Positions 8,764 through 18,291 of a stretch of 64,000 nucleotides of DNA are shown in pieces. Below the pieces are notes generated by a model. It ran no database searches, had not been told where the DNA came from, and was given only the letters and a program-made list of their open reading frames with translations. The stretch lies in the NCBI RefSeq assembly GCF_019654975.1, contig NZ_BPEW01000001.1, forward strand, positions 124,001 through 188,000. Direction: 5' to 3'. The translations under genes and the position numbers were made by a program. The number at the start of each line of letters is the position of its first letter. Within the stretch, counting starts at the first letter, position 1. The DNA comes from Shewanella sp. c952 (GTDB lineage Bacteria; Pseudomonadota; Gammaproteobacteria; Enterobacterales; Shewanellaceae).

Positions 8764-10026
8764 TTACTTTAATTCCCAAATTTCCCAGCCATCGAATTGA
8801 TATTTTTCTGCTAGTTCTAGTGCGGTTTCAAACAGCTGCTGCGCTTGTTTTTCATCACCTTCAGCCTTGTAGTAGAGGCTTAATTGTTTATGCCAATTGG
8901 GGTTTGCTTCGCCCTCTATGCGGACGTTTTCTAGCACAGTTTTAGCGTGTTGGTTATCGCCTTTTTTGAGTAGCCCTTTTGCCACTTCAATGCTGACTAT
9001 AGTCAAAGACTCTGGAAAGCTGGTGCTGATAGCTTTGAGTATTTCATCGACGTTATCGACCTGCTTTGACCAAAATATATATTTGGCAAACTGATAAGCC
9101 TGCAGCCATTCAAACTGAAAGCCTGCCCACTGTTTTTGCAGTGTTTGAAAGTGTTTGATAACAGCCTTGTAATCACCCATTTCTAGCATATCTGTGCCAT
9201 CAGTGGCGTAGTTTGGCGCTAAGAATTGTAGGCCATCGTATAACGCAGGTAGCGCCGTGGTGAAGTGGTTCTCAGTCGGATAGGATTTGAATTGCCACTG
9301 CAATGACTTGTCCGCTGAAGATTCAAAAGCCGCGGCAATTTTATCTACTCCCATATCTTCTTCACGAGCAACAGAGAAAAACAGCGGGGAAGATAGTTTA
9401 TTTTGTTGTAACAGTGACTCAATTTTACTCGCCACGCTGTAGTCATCAAACCAAGCGCTAGGGCTCATGGCAAGGTAAGCATTAAACGGGCTATCTTGCT
9501 GCATCATACTGTAAAGCGTAAACAAGCCTCCAAGTGAGTATCCGGCGAGTGCTTTCTGGCTGTTGCTTTTGAACTCTTTATCTATCAGCGGCACTAGCTC
9601 GTTAGTGAGGTAACGATGAAACTCTGCCGCACCGCCAAAGGCTTTATCTTCTGTCGCCCAAGTCGTGGTGTATAGGTAGTCATCATCGCCTTGATTCGCG
9701 ACACCTACCACTATCATCGGCGGTAGTTTCCCCATGCGTGCAAGGTGTTTTACCAGCGCCGAAACATGCTGAAACTGAAAGTCTGCATCAATAATATACA
9801 GAGTCGGGAAATGCCTATCGCTGGCATAGTAACGCTCAGGAAGTGACACCATAAAGCGCCTTTCCTGTTTTAAAATATTGGATGGATGAGTGTATTCGGT
9901 TGCGCTGATAATAGAATTGAGTTTCTGTAGAGGGAATTGAGGTTTTTGCGCCATCGCGTGGTTATTTATGATTAGTGAAATCAACAAAGTAATCAAAAAT
10001 GATAGTATGTATGCCAATGTTTTCAT
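8764..10026 (-). CDS. Exported alpha/beta-hydrolase esterase with TPR-like C-terminal region
   Basis: The 420-residue product has an N-terminal signal peptide (LAYILSFLITLLISLIIN, ending near AMAQ). An esterase D/IroE-like alpha/beta-hydrolase domain spans about residues 40-280. Visible motifs are LYIIDADFQF, the nucleophile elbow GYSLGG with Ser, and a candidate catalytic His in ENHFTTALPALYDGL. Residues about 285-420 are helical and repeat-like (WLQAYQFAKYIFW, LSLYYKAEGDEKQAQQLFETA), as in TPR tails of related bacterial esterases. Substrates of this family range from enterochelin-type siderophores to acyl esters. No iron genes are adjacent, so no substrate is proposed. Confidence 0.82.
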   Translation of the reverse strand: MKTLAYILSFLITLLISLIINNHAMAQKPQFPLQKLNSIISATEYTHPSNILKQERRFMVSLPERYYASDRHFPTLYIIDADFQFQHVSALVKHLARMGKLPPMIVVGVANQGDDDYLYTTTWATEDKAFGGAAEFHRYLTNELVPLIDKEFKSNSQKALAGYSLGGLFTLYSMMQQDSPFNAYLAMSPSAWFDDYSVASKIESLLQQNKLSSPLFFSVAREEDMGVDKIAAAFESSADKSLQWQFKSYPTENHFTTALPALYDGLQFLAPNYATDGTDMLEMGDYKAVIKHFQTLQKQWAGFQFEWLQAYQFAKYIFWSKQVDNVDEILKAISTSFPESLTIVSIEVAKGLLKKGDNQHAKTVLENVRIEGEANPNWHKQLSLYYKAEGDEKQAQQLFETALELAEKYQFDGWEIWELK

Positions 10027-10317
10027 TGTTTTTAAGTCTGTTTTTATTGACGAGGTGATTTTAGCTTAGCTGTTTTTCTCAACGAGAAAAGACGCGGTTG
10101 GTGAAGATTTTGTAATCCTTGGTGAAGCATTAGTGAAAGTGATAATGACGAGTCGATTAGGATGGGTTTTCCAAACCATGGCATGGCAGTTATTTGTTTG
10201 GTGATGAACTTACTCGTTATTTCATTTGGTTGAATATTCGCATTCTCAGATGCTTTAACTACACTAAAACCTGAATGTAGCGAAGGATTGCTGCATAGGC
10301 TTACAGGGAGGTTAGGC

Positions 10318-11358
10318 ATGATATTCAAGTATCGCTGGGTGATAGCGACAGCGATCGTTATCGGTTTCAGTGTATATCTATATCAAGAGTTCAAATTGCA
10401 AGCGAGTTTTGTCAAAAAAGTTGAAATTGATGAGGCGCTTTCTCATTCATTGCAAACATCTAATGCAGTTAAACACACATCTATTGCAGCCGTCCCCGCA
10501 TTTATCTTCGAGCAAGAAACAAAGCCGCATATAGCCTTAGGTTTAAGGTTATTTTTAGATCCTCAGTTATCCTCTAATGGTGCGGTAAGTTGTGAGTCCT
10601 GCCATCATATTTATGACAATGGTGCCGAAGACATTGCTGTCTCTACCGGCGTTAAAGGCGCTGGTAATCGGAACTCGCCAACAGTATTCAATATTGGGCT
10701 AAATACTCGGTTTTTCTGGGATGGCCGGGCGAACAGCTTGCACGAGCAAATTGATGGACCTATCCATAACCCGCTAGAGATGAACAGCAATTGGGATGAT
10801 ATTGTGGTTCGTTTGTCCAGTCAGACAAGTTATCAGAGCGCATTTGCTGAGCATTATGATGAGGGCATTACTGAAGATACGATTAAAGATGCACTTATCA
10901 CCTTTATGCTGCAACTTAATACTCCTGACGCGCCGTTTGACAAATATTTGCAAGGCGATACTAGCGCTATGTCACCCGCAGCAACTTTAGGTTGGCAAAA
11001 GTTCCAGTCGCTAGGCTGTATCTATTGTCACCAAGGGCGCAATGTTGGTGGCAATCTGTTTCAAAAATTTGGCAGTGTCGAGTCGGTAGAAGCACTTAAT
11101 GCCGACCTTGGTCGCTATCATCAAACCAATGACATTAGTGATAAATACGTTTATAGGGTGCCAAGTTTGCGCAACGTTGCGCTTACTGCACCTTATTTTC
11201 ATGATGGTCGTGCTCAAAGTTTAGAAGAGGCTGTGCTTGTGATGGCAAAAGTTCAGTTAGGTAAGGATTTAGAGGCTACAAGCTTAATAGAGCTGGTGGC
11301 ATTTCTTGATTCATTAACCGCCCCTAAACCTCCTATTCTAAAGGAACTGAGTAAATGA
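10318..11358 (+). CDS. Di-haem cytochrome c peroxidase (CcpA/MauG family), membrane-anchored
   Basis: The product (346 residues from this start) has one N-terminal TM segment or uncleaved signal (VIATAIVIGFSVYLY). Two c-type haem sites follow: CESCHH with its first Cys near residue 92 and CIYCHQ near residue 234. The spacing and the segment FFWDGRANSLHEQIDGPI are typical of bacterial cytochrome c peroxidases, which reduce H2O2 with electrons from a periplasmic cytochrome. An upstream in-frame TTG at 10288 exists, but AGGGAGG at 10305-10311 decides for ATG 10318. The stop overlaps the next gene's start (ATGA at 11355), implying translational coupling to the hybrid kinase. Confidence 0.88.
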   Translation: MIFKYRWVIATAIVIGFSVYLYQEFKLQASFVKKVEIDEALSHSLQTSNAVKHTSIAAVPAFIFEQETKPHIALGLRLFLDPQLSSNGAVSCESCHHIYDNGAEDIAVSTGVKGAGNRNSPTVFNIGLNTRFFWDGRANSLHEQIDGPIHNPLEMNSNWDDIVVRLSSQTSYQSAFAEHYDEGITEDTIKDALITFMLQLNTPDAPFDKYLQGDTSAMSPAATLGWQKFQSLGCIYCHQGRNVGGNLFQKFGSVESVEALNADLGRYHQTNDISDKYVYRVPSLRNVALTAPYFHDGRAQSLEEAVLVMAKVQLGKDLEATSLIELVAFLDSLTAPKPPILKELSK

Positions 11359-14159
11359 TTAATCTAAGTTATAAGACCAGTACCAGTTCTTTAGCCATAC
11401 TGATTACATTGACAGTATTGGCGATATCGATGCTGTTAGCTAAAGTCTATATCGTGCAGCAATATCAACATGCTTATACAGAGCTAAGTCATAATATCTT
11501 GTCTGTTAGGGATGATGTTTTTAAAGTCGAAGTGAGTAACGGACTCGACTACGATGTTATTGCTGATGCACTGGTGGGAACTGAACGGCATGTTCAACAA
11601 CTGCAAAAAAGCCTAAAAACAGAGAGTCTTTCTATCTTGCCATGGATGTTGTTAAGGGATCCTCAAATATCAATGCACGCGAATCGATTATCAGCATCTG
11701 TTGCCGCGTTAGTTACCGATCTTGAAACCATTTTAAGACTCAAAATTTCGCAAGAATATTCAAAGCATACCATTAACTTACTACAGCAGGAGTTGTGGCA
11801 AAAAATGCCCAGTAGTGATGATCGGATCCACATGATCGGCCAAACAATGTCCTTGCCTATCTCTAGCCGAGTGAGTCCTGAACTCGCTTCATCCAATAGC
11901 TTCAAAAGTTTAAGAATACATGCTCAAATTCTAGCGGATATCAAAAAGGATATTTCTCTTAAAAACCAACAGATATTGAATGCGAAGGTGAGAGAAGATA
12001 TTAATGAACAGGAGTTCTTTTGGCTATCAGTCGTTGAAGAGACTAAGCAAAGCCTGCTGCTAAGCTGCATGTTGCTAGTGGTCATTTTCTCGTTTTACTA
12101 CCGTGTGCAATTGCAGGAACAAACTCGCAAAGAGAGACTGATTTTACAAAGCCTAACAGCATCAGAAAAAGAAAAAGATATGCTGGCGTTGGTCGCTGAG
12201 CATGCTCAAGATGGCTTTATTATCACGGATAAGCAGGGAGTTGTGACCTGGCTAAATAAAGGTTTTACCACCATTTCGGGTTATAGCTTAGCAGAGTTAC
12301 AAGGCAAGAAGCCTGGTGATGTTTTACAGGGTGAAAATACCGATAAAGAGGAGGTCGAAAAAATTGGTCAAGCAATGAGAGTTGGCCAGTCTGTTGCATC
12401 GGAGGTTATCAACTACCATAAAGATGGGACTCCCTACTGGGTCGACATGAATATCAGTGCGGTCACCGATGAGCGGGGAGAAGTGAGTAACTTTATTGCC
12501 GTTGAAAGAGACACTACTGCCCGCAAGCAGATGCAGGATGATTTAGCGCAAGCAGTGATTAAAGCTGATGTCTCCAACAAAGCGAAATCAACCTTCCTAG
12601 CCACGATGAGCCATGAGTTAAGAACACCGCTAAATGGCATTCTGGGCATGGCACAAATTATTGAGCCTAATCTAGATAATCCAGAACATCGAAAGCAGAT
12701 CCAGATCTTACTAGAGTCAGGTAACCATCTAACTTCGTTATTAAATGATATTCTCGATTTTTCAAAAGTGGAGCAAGGTAAGCTGGAATTAGAGAGTGAA
12801 GTCTTTAGTTTCAGTAGCGTGCTCGAACCGATTAGCAATACCTATGCACCAATCTGTGATGAGAAGAATATTCAGCTGATTGTCACCAATGATATAGACG
12901 AGCAGCAATGTTTTAGAGGTGATAAGTCTCGGATAAGGCAGGTGATTTATAACCTAATGAGTAACTCCGTTAAGTTTACAGAGCAGGGCAGCGTCGCTCT
13001 TAGGTTTAAACAAGGGATAAATGCAGAAGGGAGTCAGGGAGTAGAAGTTACCATTACCGATACCGGAATAGGGATCAGGCAGGAGCGGCTGGTATCGATC
13101 TTTGATCCTTTCGTGCAAGCAGAGTCTTCAACAACTCGCCAATATGGCGGCACAGGCTTAGGTTTATCCATCGTTAAGCAATTAGTGGAGCTAATGGATG
13201 GTACTATTTCTATTACCAGTAAAGTGGGGGAAGGTACTTGTTTTGCCATATTTATGGCAATTGAGCGGGCACAATCACAACCTAAAACCACTGCACACAG
13301 AGCAACAGTTACCAGAAATTTACCCGATAGCATCAATATACTGATTGCTGAAGACAACAAAATAAATGCCTTAGTGGCTAAGACCTTTTGCCAGCGATTA
13401 GGGCATAGTGTTGATGTGGCTATTAATGGTTTAGAAGCCATACAGATGGTGCAGAACAAGCAGTATGACTTAGTGGTGATGGATAACCACATGCCTGAGA
13501 TGGACGGCATTGAAGCGACAGAATTTATTAGGAAAAAGCTTAAGTTGGTTATCCCAATTTTTGCCTGTACTGCTGATGTGTTTCAGCAAGCCCATGACAA
13601 TATGATTGGCGCGGGGGCTAATCACGTATTGACCAAGCCTTTGCAGGAGCAAAGTTTTAGGGATGCACTCAGTCAGCATGCGCATTTGATCGGTAAAGCT
13701 CACCTTGCTAACGAAATAAGTCAAACTCACTGCGGAGATAATAAAGTGGTGGCGCTAGCGCGTCATAAAGAGGAGGAACTCAATATTACAGAAGCTGATA
13801 TTGACTTCAAACAGCTGCTCGAAATTCATGATAATAGCTATACCAAAATGGAAGAATTGGTTGACTCATTTAAGGAGTTTGCTGAACATTCGATTACTCA
13901 AGTGATACAAGCGGTTGATAAGGGTGATGTGAGAGATATCCATATTCTTGCGCACTCCATACAAGACATGGCAGCCCATTTCTATGCCAGTCGCTTACAT
14001 CATTTAGCCAAAGAAGTAGAAGCGATTACTGCAACTGGTATTATTCCGCCACTAGAATCTTTGCAGCATTTAATTAACCTGCTAGAGGTCAATATCCATC
14101 AAAATCAGCGTTTCCTTGCTAAGTATCGTAGGCAGAATAAAAGCCATCAAGTGAGCTAA
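11355..14159 (+). CDS. Hybrid sensor histidine kinase (sensor-PAS-HisKA-HATPase-REC-HPt)
   Basis: A 934-residue inner-membrane phosphorelay kinase. TM1 is about residues 12-34 and TM2 about 232-250, bounding a periplasmic helical sensor of about 200 residues that I cannot assign to a named family. A PAS domain follows (about 278-395). The H-box ATMSHELRTPLNGILGMAQI carries phospho-acceptor His420, and the ATPase domain has N, G1 (TDTGIG) and G2 (GGTGLGL) boxes. A receiver domain has Asp710 in VVMDNHMPEMDG, and a C-terminal HPt domain has His867 in AHSIQDMAAHF. It is coupled by a 4-bp overlap to the cytochrome c peroxidase gene, which suggests redox or peroxide-related sensing. No output regulator is adjacent. 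Confidence 0.93.
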   Translation: MINLSYKTSTSSLAILITLTVLAISMLLAKVYIVQQYQHAYTELSHNILSVRDDVFKVEVSNGLDYDVIADALVGTERHVQQLQKSLKTESLSILPWMLLRDPQISMHANRLSASVAALVTDLETILRLKISQEYSKHTINLLQQELWQKMPSSDDRIHMIGQTMSLPISSRVSPELASSNSFKSLRIHAQILADIKKDISLKNQQILNAKVREDINEQEFFWLSVVEETKQSLLLSCMLLVVIFSFYYRVQLQEQTRKERLILQSLTASEKEKDMLALVAEHAQDGFIITDKQGVVTWLNKGFTTISGYSLAELQGKKPGDVLQGENTDKEEVEKIGQAMRVGQSVASEVINYHKDGTPYWVDMNISAVTDERGEVSNFIAVERDTTARKQMQDDLAQAVIKADVSNKAKSTFLATMSHELRTPLNGILGMAQIIEPNLDNPEHRKQIQILLESGNHLTSLLNDILDFSKVEQGKLELESEVFSFSSVLEPISNTYAPICDEKNIQLIVTNDIDEQQCFRGDKSRIRQVIYNLMSNSVKFTEQGSVALRFKQGINAEGSQGVEVTITDTGIGIRQERLVSIFDPFVQAESSTTRQYGGTGLGLSIVKQLVELMDGTISITSKVGEGTCFAIFMAIERAQSQPKTTAHRATVTRNLPDSINILIAEDNKINALVAKTFCQRLGHSVDVAINGLEAIQMVQNKQYDLVVMDNHMPEMDGIEATEFIRKKLKLVIPIFACTADVFQQAHDNMIGAGANHVLTKPLQEQSFRDALSQHAHLIGKAHLANEISQTHCGDNKVVALARHKEEELNITEADIDFKQLLEIHDNSYTKMEELVDSFKEFAEHSITQVIQAVDKGDVRDIHILAHSIQDMAAHFYASRLHHLAKEVEAITATGIIPPLESLQHLINLLEVNIHQNQRFLAKYRRQNKSHQVS

Positions 14160-14239
14160 GTTTACTGCTTGAGAAATGAAAACTCGTTTAAGCTTATAGT
14201 AATGGTAAAACGATCCTTGTTTTTGAGTCATGGTATGAG

Positions 14240-15109
14240 ATGAGGCTTAATTGTGTGAATAGACTTAGCAGCAACAGCACCTTTATGTGGTTAAGCGTGA
14301 TCCTTTTGTTGGCAAGTTCAACTGTATTCGCGAACCCGTGGGAGCGAGTCAATAGCCCTTTTAACGGCGATGCCGCCGCTGTAGGTAGCTATGCCAATGG
14401 CTGCTTAGCCGGAGGCGAAGCACTACCTTTATCTGGGGTTGGTTTTCAAGTTATTCGTACTGAACGGCAGCGTTACTTTGGTCACCCGCAGCTTATTTCT
14501 TTTATCAGTGATTACAGCAACAACCTACAGCAATATCAGCAATCCAATGTGCTAATTGCTGATATGTCTATGCCTCGAGGTGGCAACTTTTCTCATGGTC
14601 ATTCCAGCCACCAGATAGGGCTCGATGTTGATATTTGGCTTAGGTTGACTGAGCAGCCGTTAACGCTAAAGCAACGTGCTCAACCAGAACCGTTTGATAT
14701 TGTTAATACCAAGCGGTTCAGCCTTGATAGCAAACAGTGGCAGCCTCAACATACTCGCATGGTGCAATTGGCTGCGGAGGATAGTCGTGTTGCGCGCATT
14801 TTTGTCAGTCCAGTTATTAAGCAGCATCTATGCGATATGAAACTTGGCGATGATGCTTGGCTTAACAAAGTGCGACCTTGGTGGGGGCATACATATCATA
14901 TGCACGTTAGGTTGCACTGCCCAGAAGATGACGCGAGCTGTATTAATCAGGCTGCTATCCCACAGGGTAATGGTTGTAATGAACTGAGGTGGTGGAAAGA
15001 TCAGTATACCCAGCCAAAAGTACAGTCGAAAACTAAAGTGACAGATAAGCCAATTAAAAAGAAGAAAAAAGTGAAACCCAAGCAGTGTGCACAACTACTG
15101 AGTTCTTAA
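14240..15109 (+). CDS. mepA: MepA, penicillin-insensitive murein endopeptidase
   Basis: This 289-residue periplasmic LAS-family metallopeptidase cleaves D-Ala-mDAP cross-links in peptidoglycan. It has a signal peptide ending near VFANP (about residue 32). The MPRGGNFSHGHSSHQIGLDVDIWL segment contains the Zn-ligand His and Asp residues (HSSHQIGLDVDIW). The later WWGHTYHMHVRLHCP supplies the remaining His ligands. Conserved Cys residues (GCLAGG, HLCD, HCPEDDASC, GCNE) fit the disulfide-rich MepA fold. The C-terminus ends in a Lys-rich tail (KPIKKKKKVKPKQ). A bidirectional terminator follows. Confidence 0.94.
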   Translation: MRLNCVNRLSSNSTFMWLSVILLLASSTVFANPWERVNSPFNGDAAAVGSYANGCLAGGEALPLSGVGFQVIRTERQRYFGHPQLISFISDYSNNLQQYQQSNVLIADMSMPRGGNFSHGHSSHQIGLDVDIWLRLTEQPLTLKQRAQPEPFDIVNTKRFSLDSKQWQPQHTRMVQLAAEDSRVARIFVSPVIKQHLCDMKLGDDAWLNKVRPWWGHTYHMHVRLHCPEDDASCINQAAIPQGNGCNELRWWKDQYTQPKVQSKTKVTDKPIKKKKKVKPKQCAQLLSS

Positions 15110-15126
15110 TACTCATATTGAATATA

Positions 15127-15159
15127 AAAAGCCCTGTACCGATTAGATGCAGGGCTTTT
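15127..15159. terminator. Bidirectional rho-independent terminator
   Basis: AAAAGCCCTG (15127-15136) and CAGGGCTTTT (15150-15159) form a perfect stem with A and T tracts on both sides. It lies between mepA and the convergent desulfurase fusion gene. Confidence 0.9.
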
Positions 15160-15182
15160 AGACCGTCACGACTATTTACAGC

Positions 15183-17468
15183 CTATGAACTTAATGCATA
15201 GCCGCCTTTAAGGTGAGAAACTTGTTCAAACCCAAGTCGATGCATAGCTTGAGCTGCAATCATTGAGCGACTGCCGCTACGACAAACTAACACCCACTGT
15301 TTATCTTTTTGGTTCTGATGCTCTTGGATAAACTGTACTAAGCGCGTCAATGGCACATTCTGACTCGATTGCGTGGAGTGGCTCAGCGCATACTCGTGGG
15401 GTTCACGGATATCAATAATACAAACATTATCATCTTGCTTCATTGCTGCTTCTAAACTGATTGCGTCGTACTCTTTGATGTTGGATTTATCGCAGTTACC
15501 AATGATAGCCCCACACATTATCTCGGTACCGACTTCATCATTTAGGTGGGTATCAAGATGTGCTTTATGCTGCTGGAAAATATCCACTGATATTTGATTG
15601 TTGATAACAGCTTTAAGCAATTCATTGCGGCTTACTTCAGCGTTTAGACTGGTGGTAAACTCGTTATTATAATCGTGGCTGGCACAGATTAACGTGGTGT
15701 TACTTATACTGTCTCTAATCAATTTCAAGCTATTAAACAGCGCTTGGCTACAGCTGGAGTCGAAGTTGGTTCGCCCTAAGCTACCCATTAAAATGGTATC
15801 ACCACAAAATGCATATTGTGTTTGCTGTGTTAGTTGGGTGGGGGATAAAGGAGCCTCGCATAGCAACAGGCTTATGCTATCGCGAGTATGACCGGGTGTT
15901 GGTAGTCTGAGTAATTGTTTTGAACCAATGGCTATAGTTTGTAGTTGTTGATCTAAATGCTCAACGCTATCTTGAGTCACTGGCCAACCTAAGACGTCAG
16001 ACTGCTGCTCGGCTAAAAAGCGTGCGGCTAAAGCCTCACGCCCAGAAACATGGTCGGCGTGGCCGTGGGTATCAATGGCGGCCACCAGTGTTAATTTCTG
16101 GCATTCAAGTAGGGTTTCAAGTCTTTGTTGTAGTTCTGGCAGCGGGTCAATAATAAGTGCTTGCTTGCTAGATGAGTCCACGAATACCCAGGTACAACTC
16201 GGACCCGATCGCAGCTGCAGCAAGCCGTCTAAATCGCTTCTGTCAGAAATATCGCTAGTATCATCTAAAATCATGCAGCTTTGTGTCAGTGCTTGTGATG
16301 CTGTTTTAATGCGGGCGCAGGCGCTATCGACTTCAGCTTGAGTTATCGCAGGGCCAAAAGACATGCGAATAGCCGCTTCACTTTGCCAGGCGGGTAGCCC
16401 CATGGCATCGAGTACAAAACTTCGGGTAACTTTAGAACTACAAGCGGAGCCAGAGCTTACGCGAATGTTAGCGGCATCAAACAGATCCATTATCTCTTTG
16501 CTACTAAAACCCGGTACTGCGAAATTAATTGTGGTCGCAACGCTATGCTCAAAACTATTGTTAAACACAATGTCGCTGAAGCACTCCGTTAGAGTTGCTG
16601 CAATCTGTTGTCTATATTGATTGAGCTGCTCAGTATTTGAAAATGGCGATGACTCTTTGTTGAGTAACATCTCAAAAATCACATTCAGTGCAGCCATACC
16701 AGGAAGGTTTTCTGTACCAGAACGCAACCCGCTCTCTTGACCACCACCAGCAATAAAAGGCGTAAATGGCGCTGAATCTCTGATGTAGACAAAGCCTATC
16801 CCTTTGGGGGCGTATAGCTTATGTCCGCTAAAGGGCGCGTAATCAATTGTTGTCGCTTTTAAATCTAGCTCGGTTTTGCCAAGTGACTGAACACAATCAA
16901 CCATCCAAAATATATTTGAATTGGCGCTGCGAATAGTGGTTTCTAATGCAGAAAGATCTTGATACACACCGGTTTCATTGTTAACAGCCATAGTGCAGAT
17001 CATTAAGGCATTTGGTGCGTGTAGGCTAATAAACTTATGATCAAGTATGCCAAATTTATCTACCGGAATAGCGGTAACTTCAGCTTTTATATCGAGTACG
17101 TTCAGCCAATGCTTTAACGACTCTGGTACGGCTTTATGTTCAGTTGCTCCATAAAGCACTGAGTAGCTTTTATCTGCAGACATGCTGCTTTTAGCGGCGA
17201 TTAATGCAGACAATATTGAGGTTTGAATTCCCTCGGTCGCACCACTCGTAAAGATGAGTTTTCCATTACCGCTGCCAAGTAAAGTTCGCGCTCTTAAGCG
17301 AGTTTGCTCCATCAGGTTTTTGGCTTTTAGCCCGGTAATGTGACTACTGCTTGGATTGCCGAATAGGTTTTCCATTGCAGACAATGCCGCGCTCGCCGCT
17401 TGAGGTAGTACCGGCGTAGTGGCATTTGCATCAAGGTAAATTTGGGTTAACTCGGTGGTGTTTTTCAT
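15183..17468 (-). CDS. Triple fusion: cysteine desulfurase - persulfide dioxygenase-like MBL - rhodanese
   Basis: This 761-residue cytoplasmic protein joins three sulfur enzymes. Residues about 1-395 are a class V aminotransferase/NifS-IscS cysteine desulfurase, with PLP Lys in SGHKLYAPKG and the persulfide-forming Cys in SGSACSSKVTRS. Residues about 410-640 are a metallo-beta-lactamase domain with THGHADH, the GHT of PTPGHTRDS, FCGDTILMGSLGRTNF and ASHDYN, the ETHE1/persulfide-dioxygenase pattern. Residues about 665-761 are a rhodanese with active-site CRSGSRS. The parts could release sulfur from Cys, oxidise a persulfide to sulfite and transfer sulfane sulfur in one chain. Dioxygenase-rhodanese fusions are known; I do not recall the desulfurase addition as standard. 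It appears monocistronic. Confidence 0.88.
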   Translation of the reverse strand: MKNTTELTQIYLDANATTPVLPQAASAALSAMENLFGNPSSSHITGLKAKNLMEQTRLRARTLLGSGNGKLIFTSGATEGIQTSILSALIAAKSSMSADKSYSVLYGATEHKAVPESLKHWLNVLDIKAEVTAIPVDKFGILDHKFISLHAPNALMICTMAVNNETGVYQDLSALETTIRSANSNIFWMVDCVQSLGKTELDLKATTIDYAPFSGHKLYAPKGIGFVYIRDSAPFTPFIAGGGQESGLRSGTENLPGMAALNVIFEMLLNKESSPFSNTEQLNQYRQQIAATLTECFSDIVFNNSFEHSVATTINFAVPGFSSKEIMDLFDAANIRVSSGSACSSKVTRSFVLDAMGLPAWQSEAAIRMSFGPAITQAEVDSACARIKTASQALTQSCMILDDTSDISDRSDLDGLLQLRSGPSCTWVFVDSSSKQALIIDPLPELQQRLETLLECQKLTLVAAIDTHGHADHVSGREALAARFLAEQQSDVLGWPVTQDSVEHLDQQLQTIAIGSKQLLRLPTPGHTRDSISLLLCEAPLSPTQLTQQTQYAFCGDTILMGSLGRTNFDSSCSQALFNSLKLIRDSISNTTLICASHDYNNEFTTSLNAEVSRNELLKAVINNQISVDIFQQHKAHLDTHLNDEVGTEIMCGAIIGNCDKSNIKEYDAISLEAAMKQDDNVCIIDIREPHEYALSHSTQSSQNVPLTRLVQFIQEHQNQKDKQWVLVCRSGSRSMIAAQAMHRLGFEQVSHLKGGYALSS

Positions 17469-17695
17469 AGTATTTAGCTCTTAATTTTTATTATTCTAAA
17501 GCCCAAAACTGCTTATTACTTTTGGCTATAACTAATATCTTGAGGCTATATTAGCAGGTTGCGAGTAATGATCAAGATCACATTTTCTTGAGGGGGATAA
17601 CAGAATATTCTTTGGCGAGATGCTATTTATTAGTCGATTATATTGCTAATTTTTACCTGCAAATAGGAGAGGATTGAGAGAGATTAGAACTAAAA

Positions 17696-17716
17696 AAAGC
17701 GCCATAAAGGCGCTTT
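17696..17716 (-). terminator. Rho-independent terminator of the YhcH-phosphatase operon
   Basis: AAAGCGCC (17696-17703) and GGCGCTTT (17709-17716) form an 8-bp stem with a 5-base loop. Read on the minus strand the stem is followed by a run of T, placed just after the stop of the gene at 17736. Confidence 0.88.
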
Positions 17717-17735
17717 AATTGCTTCAAAGTTAAAC

Positions 17736-18269
17736 TTATTTTAACTCTGCTTTTACTGTTTCAATCAGTGTATCCCATTGCGGGTACTCGGCTAAGCTTT
17801 CAGACAGGTCGCCCCATGGCTGCATTGTTTGCTGTTTGAAATCTAGGTTATCTGCTTTACCTCTTTTTAGCTCATAAAGGTAATAAAAGGCTGATGCCCG
17901 ATAATTGGCAGCGCAGTGGATTAAAATGTTCTTGCCTTCATTAGCATCCATAATGGCAAAAAATTGTTCAACATTGGCGGTTGTAGGTTGCTGCCAATCG
18001 ACATCTATCTGTTGATATTGCATGCCAGCGTTGGCGACGAAATCGGCTTCATCGTCATGGCCATTTGGGTTGCCAATCGGGATGAGATTGATGACCAGTT
18101 CAACACCCGCTTGTTGTAACAGTGGGAACTGTGACTCGCTTGGTAAGCCTGCAGTGATGATACTGCCATCATTAAGCTGTAACGCTTTTACTTGTTGTAG
18201 CTTTTCAGGTGATATAGCTGCAATAGCAATACTGCTAAACAAGCTTGCCAGTATAATCATTAATCTCAT
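17736..18269 (-). CDS. Exported protein tyrosine phosphatase-like protein (DUF442/BLH-type)
   Basis: The 177-residue product has a signal peptide (LMIILASLFSSIAIAAI) and so acts in the periplasm or envelope. The remainder resembles the small dual-specificity phosphatase-like family related to the beta-lactamase hydrolase-like/DUF442 group. GLPSESQFPLLQQAGVELVI matches the family's early strand-helix unit, and the active-site loop is HCAANYRASAF. That loop places the Arg after four residues (CX4R) rather than the CX5R of classical tyrosine phosphatases, as in DUF442 proteins. Substrate is unknown. It lies 22 bp downstream of the YhcH-family gene and is probably co-transcribed. Confidence 0.78.
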   Translation of the reverse strand: MRLMIILASLFSSIAIAAISPEKLQQVKALQLNDGSIITAGLPSESQFPLLQQAGVELVINLIPIGNPNGHDDEADFVANAGMQYQQIDVDWQQPTTANVEQFFAIMDANEGKNILIHCAANYRASAFYYLYELKRGKADNLDFKQQTMQPWGDLSESLAEYPQWDTLIETVKAELK

Positions 18270-18291
18270 GTTATTAGCCCTTGTTTTGATG

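Noticed and set aside
10044..10317. Minus-strand frame between the esterase and the peroxidase
   Set aside because: It lacks a ribosome-binding site and family features, and overlaps the peroxidase upstream region.
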